Assembly: GCF_020194175.1 (NCBI RefSeq)
Contig: NZ_JADYVX010000002.1
Location: 310,001-374,000, forward strand
Length of the DNA stretch: 64,000 nt
From: Bradyrhizobium sp. BRP22
GTDB taxonomy: Bacteria; Pseudomonadota; Alphaproteobacteria; Rhizobiales; Xanthobacteraceae
Direction: 5' to 3'
A program made the position numbers and the translations under genes. Of the stretch, positions 33,891 to 43,048 are shown piece after piece. Below the pieces are notes generated by a model. It searched no databases and had not been told where the DNA came from. It saw only the letters and a program-made list of their open reading frames with translations. Positions within the stretch are counted from its first letter, which is position 1; the number at the start of each line of letters is the position of its first letter.

Positions 33891-34922
33891 TCAATCGCCG
33901 GTTTTGGCCAAGCCGAGACGGACCAGACTTTCCGCGGACGCAATGATCGCCTCCTCGCGAGAGCGTGGCTTCCAGCCTAACAGGCGCTGCGCCTTTTCTC
34001 CACTGGCATCAAGATCGGCGCCGAGAAGAGGCAGGAGGCCTTTCATAGCCGGATTGGTCATTGCCAACCCGCGCACAACCAGATTCGGTAGAGATCGCGT
34101 CGAAACCCGGGCCGCCGCCGCGCCCATGCGGTCTTTCAAGATTTTCGCGATCTCGGATAACCATAGGCTCCTGCCCGATGTCGCGAGGAACCGCTCCCCA
34201 TTTGCAGCGGGATCGGTCATCGCGCGCAAGTGAAGATCAGCCACGTCGCGCACATCGACAACGCAGGTTTTGATCTTCGGATAGCCCGGCTGGCCATCAA
34301 GCATCTGCTTGATCGTCCGGATCGAGTGCGAGTAGTCGGGACCCAGTGCTGGCCCAAGCACCATGGTTGGATTGACCGCCGTCAGTTCCAATCCGTTGCC
34401 TTCGCGTGCGATGAAATCCCATGAGGCGCGTTCAGCAAGGGTTTTGGATTTCTGATAGGGCGCAATATCACCACTCGGGTCGCTCCAGTCCGTCTCAACG
34501 AATGGGCGGTCGAGCGGCTTGCGGCCGGCTCCGATGGCGCCGAACGCCGATGTGAGAACTACGCGGCGGAGGCCAGCATCGCGTGCAGCACGGAGGACGC
34601 GAAGGTTGCCGTCGAGTGCCGGCCTGATCCAATCCTCCTCGGTCACCTGATCGCCGGATGGCGTGGGTGAGGCGCCGTGAAAGGCATAGGTGCAACCAGA
34701 TGCTGCTTCTGCCCAGCCCGTATCGGAGTTGAGGTCGGTAACCACGAAGGATAGCCGCTCGCCTGGCTCGGCACCGCCGGTTTTCAGATTGGCGCGCACT
34801 TCGTCCTCGCGCGCCGGCGATCGCATCGTGGTCCGGACCCTATAGCCAGCCGACAGAAGCGCCAGGATGCAGTGTTGCGCGATGAAACCCGTTCCGCCCG
34901 TAACTAGCACCGTCTCGCTCAT
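33891..34922 (-). CDS. Extended SDR, aldehyde reductase/dihydroflavonol-reductase-like
   Basis: 343 residues. ETVLVTGGTGFIAQHCILALLSAGYRVRTTMRSPARED is the NADP site. RVVLTSAFGAIGAG and PYQKSKTLAERASWDFI supply the Ser, Tyr and Lys of the active site, and NPTMVLGPALGPDYSHSI is family-typical. It probably reduces aldehydes with NADPH. It is divergent from the TetR gene at 35035, and two TACAnnTGTA sites lie in between, so it is probably repressed by that TetR protein. Confidence 0.87.
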   Translation of the reverse strand: MSETVLVTGGTGFIAQHCILALLSAGYRVRTTMRSPAREDEVRANLKTGGAEPGERLSFVVTDLNSDTGWAEAASGCTYAFHGASPTPSGDQVTEEDWIRPALDGNLRVLRAARDAGLRRVVLTSAFGAIGAGRKPLDRPFVETDWSDPSGDIAPYQKSKTLAERASWDFIAREGNGLELTAVNPTMVLGPALGPDYSHSIRTIKQMLDGQPGYPKIKTCVVDVRDVADLHLRAMTDPAANGERFLATSGRSLWLSEIAKILKDRMGAAAARVSTRSLPNLVVRGLAMTNPAMKGLLPLLGADLDASGEKAQRLLGWKPRSREEAIIASAESLVRLGLAKTGD

Positions 34923-34988
34923 TCTAACTCCATCAGATTCTCTGCAAACTGAGCGAACTTCGACGCGCGACCCGAGATTGCGAACTGC

Positions 34989-35006
34989 AGTCTACATATG
35001 TATACT
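34989..35006. promoter_or_regulatory. TetR operator, site 1 (TACA-N2-TGTA)
   Basis: AGTCTACATATGTATACT contains TACA (34993-34996) and TGTA (34999-35002). It repeats the AGTCTACA..TGTAT unit of site 2, centres 33 bp apart, about three helical turns. Confidence 0.6.
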
Positions 35007-35021
35007 ATAGCCCACGCATCG

Positions 35022-35036
35022 AGTCTACAGGTGTAT
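35022..35036. promoter_or_regulatory. TetR operator, site 2, overlapping the TetR start
   Basis: AGTCTACAGGTGTAT contains TACA and TGTA separated by GG, and its last bases include the ATG at 35035. A repressor bound here would block its own expression. Confidence 0.6.
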
Positions 35037-35634
35037 GATGAAATCTGTCCCGCCGCTTAGAGGGCGCGCCGCACAAGCCGATGCAACACGCGCTGCTATC
35101 CTCGCATCCGCGCGAAAAGCCTTTGCCGAACATGGGTATGAGGGTGCCGGACTGCGCGGAATTGCGGAAGGCGCTGGCGTCACAGCGATGATGATCGGAC
35201 GCTATTTTGGGTCGAAAGAAGGTTTGTTCGGCGAGGTGGTGACTGACACCATGCGTGATCCGATCATACTTTCAGAAGGCAATCTGCGCCGAGCGGATCT
35301 CGCGCACGCCTTCGCGGAAGCGCTCGTCGGGGTGACGGCACAGGGTCGGACACCACTTGACGGCTTCCTCATCCTGTTCCGGTCGACTACCAGCGCGACC
35401 GCTGCCCGCATCGCCCGCGAGCGTATTGCGCAGGTCCACCATGCGACCGCCGCTACGGCGATCGCCGGCGATCATGCCTCTGAGCGAGCGGCATTATTCC
35501 TCGCCCTTGTCGCCGGCGTCCAAATGATGCGTCAGATGCTTGAGCTCAAGCCATTGACGCAGGCTGACCCCGCATTGCTCGTCGAATTGCTGACGCCGGT
35601 CATTTCAAGTCTGATCGCACCAAGCAGGCCGTAA
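35035..35634 (+). CDS. TetR-family transcriptional regulator
   Basis: 199 residues from the ATG at 35035; the next codon is also ATG. The helix-turn-helix is DATRAAILASARKAFAEHGYEGAGLRGIAEGAGVTAMMIGRYFGSKEGLFGEVV, followed by a ligand-binding helical domain. It is divergent from the aldehyde-reductase-like gene at 33891, with paired palindromic sites at its start. Inducer unknown. Confidence 0.87.
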   Translation: MMKSVPPLRGRAAQADATRAAILASARKAFAEHGYEGAGLRGIAEGAGVTAMMIGRYFGSKEGLFGEVVTDTMRDPIILSEGNLRRADLAHAFAEALVGVTAQGRTPLDGFLILFRSTTSATAARIARERIAQVHHATAATAIAGDHASERAALFLALVAGVQMMRQMLELKPLTQADPALLVELLTPVISSLIAPSRP

Positions 35635-35701
35635 CGCGGCTCCAATCGCCTCATCAAAAAAACCAGGCTTACGCCACAGCGGGCGGCCGGGCAGTCTGCG
35701 C

Positions 35702-36302
35702 TCATTGGGCGAGGTAGCCGCCGTCGATCACCAGTTCGGCGCCGGTTACGAAGCTGGCTTCGTCCGAAGCCAGGAAGAGCGCGCCATAGGCGATCTCCTT
35801 GGCCGTGCCGCCGCGCTTCATCGGCGTGGCGCCGACGGTGGCCGCGTTCAGGTCGGCGGCCTGGGCGTCGGTCAGCGGGTGTGGATGAAGCGCGGCGGCA
35901 CCGCGTTGGCGCGGATGCCGTCCGTGGCGTACGTGATGGCCGCCTTCTTCGTCATGTGCGCACCGCGCTCTTGGCGGCTTGGTACGAGTGCGCCCCGGCC
36001 ACGCCGGCCGCGCCCCAGATCGACGAGATATTGACGATCGAGCCGGGGTTCTTGCCGCGCATGGCCCGAACGGCTTCGCGCATGCCCAGGAACGCGCCGG
36101 TCTGGTCGACGGCGACCATCCGGTTCCAGGCCTCGACGCTCAGTTCGTGCAGCGGCTCGTAGGCGATGATGCCGGCATTGTTGATCAGCACGTCCAGGCG
36201 GCCGTGCTTCTCGACGACCGCCGCGACGGCGGCCTGCCAGTCCGTTTCGCTGGTGACGTCCATGGTCACGGTCTCGACGCCGGCGGCGTAGGGCTGGTCC
36301 GA
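35702..36302 (-). pseudogene. SDR pseudogene: N-terminus lost and two single-base deletions
   Basis: The minus strand encodes an SDR in pieces. 36269-35952 gives TMDVTSETDW, GRLDVLINNAGIIAYE and YQAAKSAVRT. A frame shift near 35952 continues as TKKAAITYATDGIRANAV, and a second near 35879 continues as LTDAQAADLNAATVGATPMK, then ASFVTGAELVIDGGYLAQ and a stop at 35702. Each shift is explained by one missing C. The N-terminal Rossmann part is absent, since homology ends near 36302. The product was probably a 3-hydroxysteroid- or glucose-dehydrogenase-like enzyme. Confidence 0.8.
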
Positions 36303-36755
36303 GCGCGCAGCCGAGGCGGCGCTTCAGATCCTGCTCGAGGGGCTGGAGGCGGCCAGGGAACTAGGTGTGCCTTGCCCGCTCGTCGCTCCGGGATAAGTCC
36401 CGCAACTCGCCGAACGCGGCTTGTCCGCTCCTGACAAAGGTGCCATTCGCAGCGGCGACGCGAAACGGGCGCGAAGTCCCCAAAGTCAGTCGTTCAGGCC
36501 GCAGAAACGAACGACAGATTTTGGGATTACCGATCCAGGCGATGAATGGCCGAAATTGGCGCCCAAAGCAGGCCCGCCTTTATGCACGCTATTTTACGCC
36601 AGAGCACTCGCACCCATCGAAGCGGCTTTACGTCACCCTCAGAGCACGCGCCCGGGCGGGACGGTCCTCGCCATGCGCTCAAAGGCATTCGTCCGGAATA
36701 CCGGCTTTTCGCCTGAGGAGACACTGTCGAGGACCTCGGTCATCGCCGGCCCGGA
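36303..36755. other. Non-coding or remnant stretch between the SDR pseudogene and the aldo/keto reductase gene
   Basis: At 36302 SDR homology stops abruptly and the plus strand reads EAALQILLEGLEAARELGVP up to a TAA at 36394. This looks like the tail of another gene, but I cannot name it. From 36395 to 36755 I see no supportable gene. The junctions suggest a rearranged or imported segment. Confidence 0.4.
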
Positions 36756-37796
36756 TCAGGCGGCGGAAATGGCCGGAGCGGTGAACTCTTCGACCTTGCC
36801 GCCGGTGTAGCCCGGACGAGCGCCTTCGAGGACGTTGTAGGGGAAGGCCGTCGGGATCGCGCTGACCTGATCCAGGCGAGCGATCTGCTCGGCCGATAGG
36901 GTGACCTTCGCGGCCGCCAGGTTGGAGTTGAGCTGCTCGATGGTGCGCGGGCCGATGATCGGCAGCGTGCCCTTCGCAGCGACCCACGCGATCGCGGCTT
37001 CGCCCGGCGCGACGCCCAGCTCCCTGGCAACTTCGATCAGGGCGTCGAGGATCGCCGTGCGCTGCGGCGAATTCTCCTGCTGGAAGACGTTGCCGCCCAT
37101 TCCTTCCTTTCGGCCGGTCTCGCCCTGGCGGTACTTGCCGGTGAGAAGGCCGCCACCCAGCGGCGACCAGGAGACCATGCCGAGGCCGAGCGACTGGCCG
37201 GCAGCAAGCAGCTCCTGCTCACTCGAGCGGACCACCAGGCTGTGCTCGAACTGAAGGCCGGCGATCGGAGCCGCACCACGCAGCTCGGCGATGGTGACGG
37301 CGCGCGCGGCGCGCCACGCGGGGAAGTTCGACAGACCGGCGTAGAGAACCTTGCCCGCGCGCACGAGGTCGTCGAAACCGCGCACGATCTCTTCGGCCGG
37401 CGTGACACCGTCCGACATGTGGACGAACAGGATGTCGATGTAGTCGCTCTTCAGCCGCTTCAGGCTGTCTTCGACCGACACGACCATCGCCTTACGGCTA
37501 TTGCCGGTGACGAGAATGCCGCCCTTGGCGCCGGCGGGCATCGTGTACTTGGTGGCGACGACGAAATCGTCCCGACGGCCGACCAGCGCGTCGCCGATGA
37601 TTTCTTCCGATTGACCGCCCTGATAGACACCGGCCGTATCGATGAAGTTGCCGCCCGCATCTGCATAGGCGTCGAGGATGCGACGCGACTCGTCGCGCTC
37701 CTGACCATAGCCCCAGCCCGTACCGAACATGCCGGTGCCGAGCACCAGCTCGGAAACGCGCAGACCCGTGTGCTGGCCGAAAAGTTTGTAACGCAT
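36756..37796 (-). CDS. Aldo/keto reductase
   Basis: 346 residues, TIM barrel. The catalytic tetrad is visible as Asp in NFIDTAGVYQGGQSEEIIG, Tyr in the same segment, Lys in VVATKYTMPAG and His in DILFVHMSDG. NADPH-binding segments are LGMVSWSPLGGGLLTGKYR and PIIGPRTIEQLNSNL. It reduces aldehydes or sugars. It is divergent from the TetR gene at 37915 with two GCGACCGCA sites between, so it is probably controlled by that repressor. The segment beyond its 3' end (36303-36755) looks rearranged. Confidence 0.9.
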   Translation of the reverse strand: MRYKLFGQHTGLRVSELVLGTGMFGTGWGYGQERDESRRILDAYADAGGNFIDTAGVYQGGQSEEIIGDALVGRRDDFVVATKYTMPAGAKGGILVTGNSRKAMVVSVEDSLKRLKSDYIDILFVHMSDGVTPAEEIVRGFDDLVRAGKVLYAGLSNFPAWRAARAVTIAELRGAAPIAGLQFEHSLVVRSSEQELLAAGQSLGLGMVSWSPLGGGLLTGKYRQGETGRKEGMGGNVFQQENSPQRTAILDALIEVARELGVAPGEAAIAWVAAKGTLPIIGPRTIEQLNSNLAAAKVTLSAEQIARLDQVSAIPTAFPYNVLEGARPGYTGGKVEEFTAPAISAA

Positions 37797-37823
37797 GCTT
37801 GTTTCTCCTGTAGGAACCTTTTA

Positions 37824-37837
37824 ATTGCGACCGCAAT
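37824..37837. promoter_or_regulatory. TetR operator site (ATTGCG-AC-CGCAAT)
   Basis: Perfect 6-2-6 inverted repeat, 27 bases upstream of the aldo/keto reductase start. The core GCGACCGCA recurs in the second site, centres 45 bp apart. Confidence 0.6.
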
Positions 37838-37864
37838 GTATCGCCGTCGAGAGCGCTACTTGAC

Positions 37865-37886
37865 TTTAATGGCGACCGCAACTAAA
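37865..37886. promoter_or_regulatory. Second TetR operator site, imperfect palindrome
   Basis: A 22-base dyad with TTTA and TAAA ends around GGCGACCGCA, sharing the core of the first site, 29 bases before the TetR start. Confidence 0.5.
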
Positions 37887-37914
37887 AAATTAGGGCTTGG
37901 ATCAGAGATTTTTC

Positions 37915-38517
37915 ATGCGTGTTTCGAAGGAGAAAGCAGCAGAGAACCGAGACGCGCTTCTCAGCGCGGCCAGCCGTCTCTTTCGGGAGCGGGGGATCGA
38001 CGGAGTGGGCGTCGCAGAGATCGCCAAGGAAGCGGGGCTCACGCACGGCGCGCTCTATGCGCATTTCAATTCCAAGGATGAGCTCGCCGCAGCGGCATTT
38101 TCTCATGGCTTCGCCGCCAACATGGAAGCCACTCGCGAATGGATCGGCGACCGACACATGGCGTTCGAGGAACTGCTCGACGGATACCTTTCTCCGTATA
38201 TGCGCGAGAAGGTCTCTGACGGTTGTCCGATGGCCGCTTCCGCCAGCGAAATCAGCCGCCATGATGAGGCCGTCAGCGAGAGCTTTACCAGCGCGTTCAT
38301 GACTTGGACCTCAATGAACGAAGCTTCTCTCGAACCTTCGATCCCCGAGGCCGACCGTCGAAGACTGGCGCTCGCCGCTACTGCTGCTGAGATCGGCGCT
38401 CTCGCAATCTCTCGGGCCGTGGCCAAGGCCAACCCTTCGCTATCGGACGAGGTGCTTGAAGTTGTCCGGGCCGCGTTTGCTGACGCCCACAAGGCCGTAA
38501 AGACGCGACCTAAATAG
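37915..38517 (+). CDS. TetR-family transcriptional regulator
   Basis: 200 residues from the ATG at 37915. The helix-turn-helix ENRDALLSAASRLFRERGIDGVGVAEIAKEAGLTHGALYAHFNSKDELAAAAF belongs to the TetR group related to AcrR/NemR-type repressors. A Cys at GCPMAASASE in the ligand domain could sense electrophiles, as in NemR-like regulators; this is speculative. It is divergent from the aldo/keto reductase, a common electrophile-detoxification layout. Confidence 0.87.
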   Translation: MRVSKEKAAENRDALLSAASRLFRERGIDGVGVAEIAKEAGLTHGALYAHFNSKDELAAAAFSHGFAANMEATREWIGDRHMAFEELLDGYLSPYMREKVSDGCPMAASASEISRHDEAVSESFTSAFMTWTSMNEASLEPSIPEADRRRLALAATAAEIGALAISRAVAKANPSLSDEVLEVVRAAFADAHKAVKTRPK

Positions 38518-38636
38518 CCCTCTGCACGATCTCTACCCACCGATAGACCTCGATAGGTGGAGAACGGTTTTTATAATTTATCAGAGCGTTACAGCGTACC
38601 TTGGCGTAGTTTTGGATACCGCCGGATGGGCCAAAA

Positions 38637-40235
38637 TCATTCCCACTCAATGGTCCCCGGCGGCTTGCTCGTCACGTCGTACACCACCCGGTTCACACCC
38701 TTCACCTCGTTGATGATCCGCGTCGCGGTCGCGCCCAGGAACGACATATCGAACTGGTAGAAGTCCGCCGTCATGCCGTCGGTCGACGTCACCGCGCGCA
38801 GGCCCACGACGTATTCATACGTCCGGCCATCGCCCATCACGCCGACGGTCTTCACCGGCAAGAGCACCGCAAACGCCTGCCAGATCGCATCGTAGAGACC
38901 GGCCTTGCGGATCTGGTCGATGTAGACAGCATCGGCCTTGCGGAGGATGTCGAGCTTTTCCTTGGTGATGTCGCCTGGACAGCGGATGGCGAGGCCGGGG
39001 CCTGGGAAGGGGTGGCGGCCGACGAAGGCTTCGGGGAGGCCGAGTTCGCGGCCAAGCACGCGGACTTCGTCCTTGAAGAGTTCGCGCAACGGCTCGACCA
39101 GCTTCATGTTCATGCGTTCGGGCAGGCCGCCGACATTGTGGTGCGACTTGATCGTCACCGACGGGCCGCCGGTGAAGGAGACGCTCTCGATCACGTCAGG
39201 ATAAAGCGTGCCTTGCGCCAGGAACTCGGCGCCGCCGATCTTCTTCGCCTCCTGCTCGAACACGTCGATGAAGAGGCGGCCGATGGTCTTGCGCTTCTGT
39301 TCGGGGTCGCTGACGCCTGCGAGCTCGCCGAGGAATTGCTTGGATGCATCAACGTGAACCAGCGGGATGTTGTAGTGATGGCGGAACAGGTCGACGACAG
39401 TCTCGGCCTCGTTGAGCCGGAGCAGGCCGTGGTCGACGAAGACGCAGGTGAGCTGGTCGCCGATCGCCTCATGGATCAGCACGGCCGCAACCGCTGAATC
39501 GACGCCGCCGGAGAGGCCGCAGATCACCCTGCCCTTGCCGACCTGGGCGCGGATCTTCTCGATCGCCTCGTCGCGGAAAGCGCGCATGGTCCAGTCGCCG
39601 GTGAGGCCGGCGACCTTGCGGACGAAATTGCGCAGGAGCTTTGCGCCGTCGGGCGTGTGCACCACCTCGGGGTGGAACATCAACCCGTAATATTTCCGCT
39701 TCTCGTCCTGGATCACCGCGAACGGCGCATTCGCCGAGACGCCGGCGACCGTGAAGCCCGGCGGCATTTTCGTGATGCGGTCGCCGTGGCTCATCCAGAC
39801 CTGGTGGCGCTCGCCCATCGACCAGGTGCCGTCGAACAGTTTGCTTGCCGTCTTCACCTCGAGATCGGCGCGGCCGAATTCACGATGATGCCCGCCCTCG
39901 ACCTCGCCACCGAGCTGGGCGGCCATGGTCATCTGGCCGTAGCAGATGCCGAGCACGGGGACGCCGGACTCGAAGATCGCCTGCGGTGCGCGCGGCGAGC
40001 CCTCCTTGTGCACCGATTCCGGGCCGCCGGAGAGGATCACCGCCTTGGGCTTCATCTCGTTGAAGGCGGCCTCGGCCTTCTGGAACGGCACGATCTCGGA
40101 ATAGACGCCCTCCTCGCGGACGCGGCGGGCGATCAGTTGCGTCACCTGACTGCCGAAATCGACAATCAGAATCTTGTCATGCGCCGAGGCCACGGAAGGC
40201 GTCGACGACTCGCGGGCGGGCTTTGCGGCTGTCAT
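38637..40235 (-). CDS. guaA: GMP synthase (glutamine-hydrolysing)
   Basis: 532 residues from the ATG at 40235; an in-frame start at 40292 would add a tail unlike the family. The glutamine amidotransferase domain has Cys98 ([20 protein letters not shown]) and His188/Glu190 ([11 protein letters not shown]). The ATP-pyrophosphatase loop is [17 protein letters not shown] (about 239-255). The dimerisation domain ends [25 protein letters not shown], the universal GuaA C-terminus. It converts XMP to GMP in the cytosol. guaB lies 6.4 kb away on the same strand. Confidence 0.98.
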   Translation of the reverse strand: MTAAKPARESSTPSVASAHDKILIVDFGSQVTQLIARRVREEGVYSEIVPFQKAEAAFNEMKPKAVILSGGPESVHKEGSPRAPQAIFESGVPVLGICYGQMTMAAQLGGEVEGGHHREFGRADLEVKTASKLFDGTWSMGERHQVWMSHGDRITKMPPGFTVAGVSANAPFAVIQDEKRKYYGLMFHPEVVHTPDGAKLLRNFVRKVAGLTGDWTMRAFRDEAIEKIRAQVGKGRVICGLSGGVDSAVAAVLIHEAIGDQLTCVFVDHGLLRLNEAETVVDLFRHHYNIPLVHVDASKQFLGELAGVSDPEQKRKTIGRLFIDVFEQEAKKIGGAEFLAQGTLYPDVIESVSFTGGPSVTIKSHHNVGGLPERMNMKLVEPLRELFKDEVRVLGRELGLPEAFVGRHPFPGPGLAIRCPGDITKEKLDILRKADAVYIDQIRKAGLYDAIWQAFAVLLPVKTVGVMGDGRTYEYVVGLRAVTSTDGMTADFYQFDMSFLGATATRIINEVKGVNRVVYDVTSKPPGTIEWE

Positions 40236-40559
40236 GGCCAGCAGATACGCGACCGGGCGCGGCCCCGCAACGGCGGCGGACCAATGGCGCACATTCTTTT
40301 GCAGGCATGGACAAAGGCAATTATGTCAGCAACATTGACCTAATTTGCCTGAAGCGGGACCGCCGTCGTGACGAACATGGCGATCACTTGCCGGCTGTAG
40401 TCCGTATTTCACGATTCAGCTCTACGAAGTGAACCCGAGAAGCGCGCTCGCGCGCGTCTTGAGGCCGACCGTTGTTGCTTCCTGCGATCATCTTCACGTA
40501 GAATATCTTCCCATTATCTACTACAGATAGATTGTTCATGTTCGCGGCCGGGGGTATTC
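40236..40559. other. guaA upstream region and EEP gene promoter
   Basis: I see no gene here. Short frames fit no family. The first part should hold the guaA promoter on the minus strand and the last 60 bases, which are AT-rich, the promoter of the gene at 40560. Confidence 0.4.
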
Positions 40560-41669
40560 ATGAAACTCGCATCCTTCAATGTGGAAAATCTCTTCATGCG
40601 CGCGCGTGCGCTCAACGGTTCCGGATTCTCGGCTGAAGGCCGGGAAATCCTGAAGGCGCAGGCCGACGTCAATGCCATTCTCGGCAAGGACAAGTACACG
40701 CCGGCGGATAAAAGGCGGATCCTCGAACTTCTCGATACGCTCGGCCTGAAGAAATCAGACGAAAGCAAATACGCGATCCTGCGCCAGAACCGCGGACATC
40801 TCGTCAAGCGGCCGCGCGGCGGGCCGGTCGAGGTGGTGGCGGACGGGCGCGACGACTGGATCGGGTGGGTCGATCTCACGCTCGAGCAGGTCGACGAAAA
40901 CGCAACGCGCAATACCGCGCGGGTGATCCAGGCGATCAATGCGGATGTGCTCGGCGTCGTGGAGGCGGAAAGCCGCCCTGCCCTGGTGCGGTTCTGCAAG
41001 GATGTGATGCCGGCCGTCAGCGGCACGCCCTACGATCATATCATGCTGATCGATGGCAATGACGATCGCGGTATCGATGTCGGGCTGATGACGAAGAAGA
41101 AGTTCAACATCGTCTCGATCGCCAGCCATGTCGATGACGAGGATGAGGATGGCGTGATCTTCAGCCGCGATTGCGCGCAGTACGAGATCGAGACCGCGGA
41201 TGGAAATAAGCTGATCGTTCTTGCCAATCACTTCAAGAGCAAGGGCTTCGGCTCGCCGCCTGTCTCGGACGCGAAGCGCAAGCGCCAGGCCGAGCGCACC
41301 GCAACGATCTATCGGCAGCTCCGCAGGGAACATGAGTTCATCGCCATCGTCGGCGACTTCAACGACACTCCTGACAGCGATCCTCTGGCACCGCTGTTCA
41401 ATCAGACCGGGCTGAAGGACATCAGCGAGTTGCAGGGTTTCGACGATGGCGGACGGCCCGGCACGTTCAAGAACGGCACGGCATCGAACAAGATCGATTA
41501 CATCCTGCTGTCGCCGGACCTGTTTGCGAAGGCAACGGCCGGCGGAATCTTCCGCATGGGCGTCTGGGGCGGCAAGAACGGCACCCTGTTTCCGCATTTC
41601 CCTGAGATCACCAAGGAAGCCGAAGCGGCGTCCGATCATGCGGCGATCTGGGCCGAACTCGATATTTGA
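40560..41669 (+). CDS. Endonuclease/exonuclease/phosphatase family protein
   Basis: 369 residues. The EEP-fold catalytic pieces are all present: SFNVENLF, DVLGVVEAES (metal-binding Glu), VLANHFKSKGFG, VGDFNDTPDSDP (catalytic Asp and Asn), NKIDYILLSPDLF and the terminal SDHAAIWAEL. No signal peptide, so it is cytosolic. Such proteins cleave phosphodiesters in DNA, RNA or lipids. The length and insert near residues 20-110 fit bacterial predicted extracellular-nuclease relatives, but the target is unknown. Confidence 0.88.
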   Translation: MKLASFNVENLFMRARALNGSGFSAEGREILKAQADVNAILGKDKYTPADKRRILELLDTLGLKKSDESKYAILRQNRGHLVKRPRGGPVEVVADGRDDWIGWVDLTLEQVDENATRNTARVIQAINADVLGVVEAESRPALVRFCKDVMPAVSGTPYDHIMLIDGNDDRGIDVGLMTKKKFNIVSIASHVDDEDEDGVIFSRDCAQYEIETADGNKLIVLANHFKSKGFGSPPVSDAKRKRQAERTATIYRQLRREHEFIAIVGDFNDTPDSDPLAPLFNQTGLKDISELQGFDDGGRPGTFKNGTASNKIDYILLSPDLFAKATAGGIFRMGVWGGKNGTLFPHFPEITKEAEAASDHAAIWAELDI

Positions 41670-41693
41670 CGAGCGTGCAAACCCTGAAGAGCC

Positions 41694-41727
41694 GCAGGGT
41701 GGGCAAAGCGGAGCGTGCCCACCCTGC
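41694..41727. terminator. Perfect 12-bp hairpin between convergent genes
   Basis: GCAGGGTGGGCA (41694-41705) and TGCCCACCCTGC (41716-41727) around a 10-base loop, between the ends of the EEP gene (41669) and rsmB (41741). There is no T-run, so it could be a dispersed repeat with bidirectional terminator effect. Confidence 0.6.
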
Positions 41728-41740
41728 GCAATGACACAAC

Positions 41741-43039
41741 TCACGCGCGCTTCAGGATCGAGACGAAGAAGCCGTCGGTGCCGGTGCGGCGGGGGGTCAT
41801 CAGCCAGCCCTCGGGCGACTGCAGCGCGGCAGCAGCGAAGGCTTCCGCCTTGTCCCAGAGCACACTAGCGGTCTGCTCCGGCGGGACGATTGAAAATTCC
41901 GAATGGCTGGCGAGGAAGGCTGCGACCTGCTCGCCGTTCTCGGCCGGCAGCACCGAGCAGGTGATGTAGGCGATCCGCCCGCCCGGCTTCACCAATGGCG
42001 CTGCGCGCTGGAGCACCTCGGCCTGGTCCTTGAGCCGCACTTCTAGCGCGCCCGGGCGCATCCGCCATTTGGCGTCCGGGTTGCGGCGCCAGGTGCCGGT
42101 GCCCGTGCAGGGCGCGTCGATCACCACGAGATCGGCGGAGCCCCTGATGTCCGCGAGCGGATCGCTGTCGCCTCGGGGCGTGCGGACCTCGCAATTGTGC
42201 ACGCCGGCGCGCGACAGCCGCTCGTGGATCGGCGCGAGCTGGCGCTTGTCGCGGTCGGTCGCGATCAGGCGGCCCTTGCCCTGCATCATCGCGGCGAGCG
42301 CCAGCGTCTTGCCGCCTGCGCCAGCGCAGAGATCGATCACCTGCTCGCCGGGCTTGGCGCCGGAGAACAGCGCGGCGAGTTGCGAGCCCTCGTCCTGCAC
42401 CTCGATGCCGCCCTTGACGAAATCCTCCTCTGCATGGATGCCGACGTTGCGGGCGTCGGCGCCGAGCTCGATGCGCAGGCCAAGCGGCGACCACGGCGTT
42501 TCCCTGGCGCCGAGATGCTTCAGCCGCGGCAGCATCTTGTCGCGGCTCGTCTTCAGCGTGTTGACACGCAGATCGAGCGGCGCGCGGCTCGCCATTGCCG
42601 TCGCTTCCGCCACGCGATCGTCGCCGAACATCTTTGCCAGATAAGGATCGAGCCATTCCGGATAGTCGCCGGCAATGTGTGCCGGCGCGCTCTCCAGCGA
42701 GCGCGAGGCGAGCGCCGAGCGTTCCGCATCGGTGAGCGGCTCCGGGGCGAAGCGGCCGCCGTCGCAGAGCGCGGCGATTGCATCGACATTCATGCCGCGC
42801 TCAAGGTGAAGCATGCCGAGCACGCGCGCGCGGGCGCTGTCGTCGTCCATCAGGTAGGCGCTCGAGGACTGCCGGCGCAGCACGTCCCAGATCAGACCCG
42901 AGATTGCGGCGCGGTCGCCGGAGCCGGCGTAGCGGTGCGCGGTGCCCCACTCCTTCAGCGCTTTGGCCGCCGGCACGCGCTGCGTGTCGATGGTGTCGAT
43001 CAATTCGATGGCGGCGGAGAGACGCGCGGCGGGGGTCAT
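41741..43039 (-). CDS. rsmB: 16S rRNA cytosine-C5 methyltransferase, RsmB/NOP family
   Basis: 432 residues. The C-terminal SAM domain has DLCAGAGGKTLALAAMM (motif I), LVVIDAPCTGTGTWRRNPDAKWR (motif IV with the PC cysteine) and RIAYITCSVLPAENGEQV (motif VI with the TCS cysteine). The two cysteines are the catalytic pair of RNA m5C methyltransferases. The N-terminal part is helical and NusB-like. It modifies 16S rRNA, expected at C967, although other NOP-family substrates are possible. It lies between guaA and guaB. Confidence 0.85.
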   Translation of the reverse strand: MTPAARLSAAIELIDTIDTQRVPAAKALKEWGTAHRYAGSGDRAAISGLIWDVLRRQSSSAYLMDDDSARARVLGMLHLERGMNVDAIAALCDGGRFAPEPLTDAERSALASRSLESAPAHIAGDYPEWLDPYLAKMFGDDRVAEATAMASRAPLDLRVNTLKTSRDKMLPRLKHLGARETPWSPLGLRIELGADARNVGIHAEEDFVKGGIEVQDEGSQLAALFSGAKPGEQVIDLCAGAGGKTLALAAMMQGKGRLIATDRDKRQLAPIHERLSRAGVHNCEVRTPRGDSDPLADIRGSADLVVIDAPCTGTGTWRRNPDAKWRMRPGALEVRLKDQAEVLQRAAPLVKPGGRIAYITCSVLPAENGEQVAAFLASHSEFSIVPPEQTASVLWDKAEAFAAAALQSPEGWLMTPRRTGTDGFFVSILKRA

Positions 43040-43048
43040 CAGGAGCTT

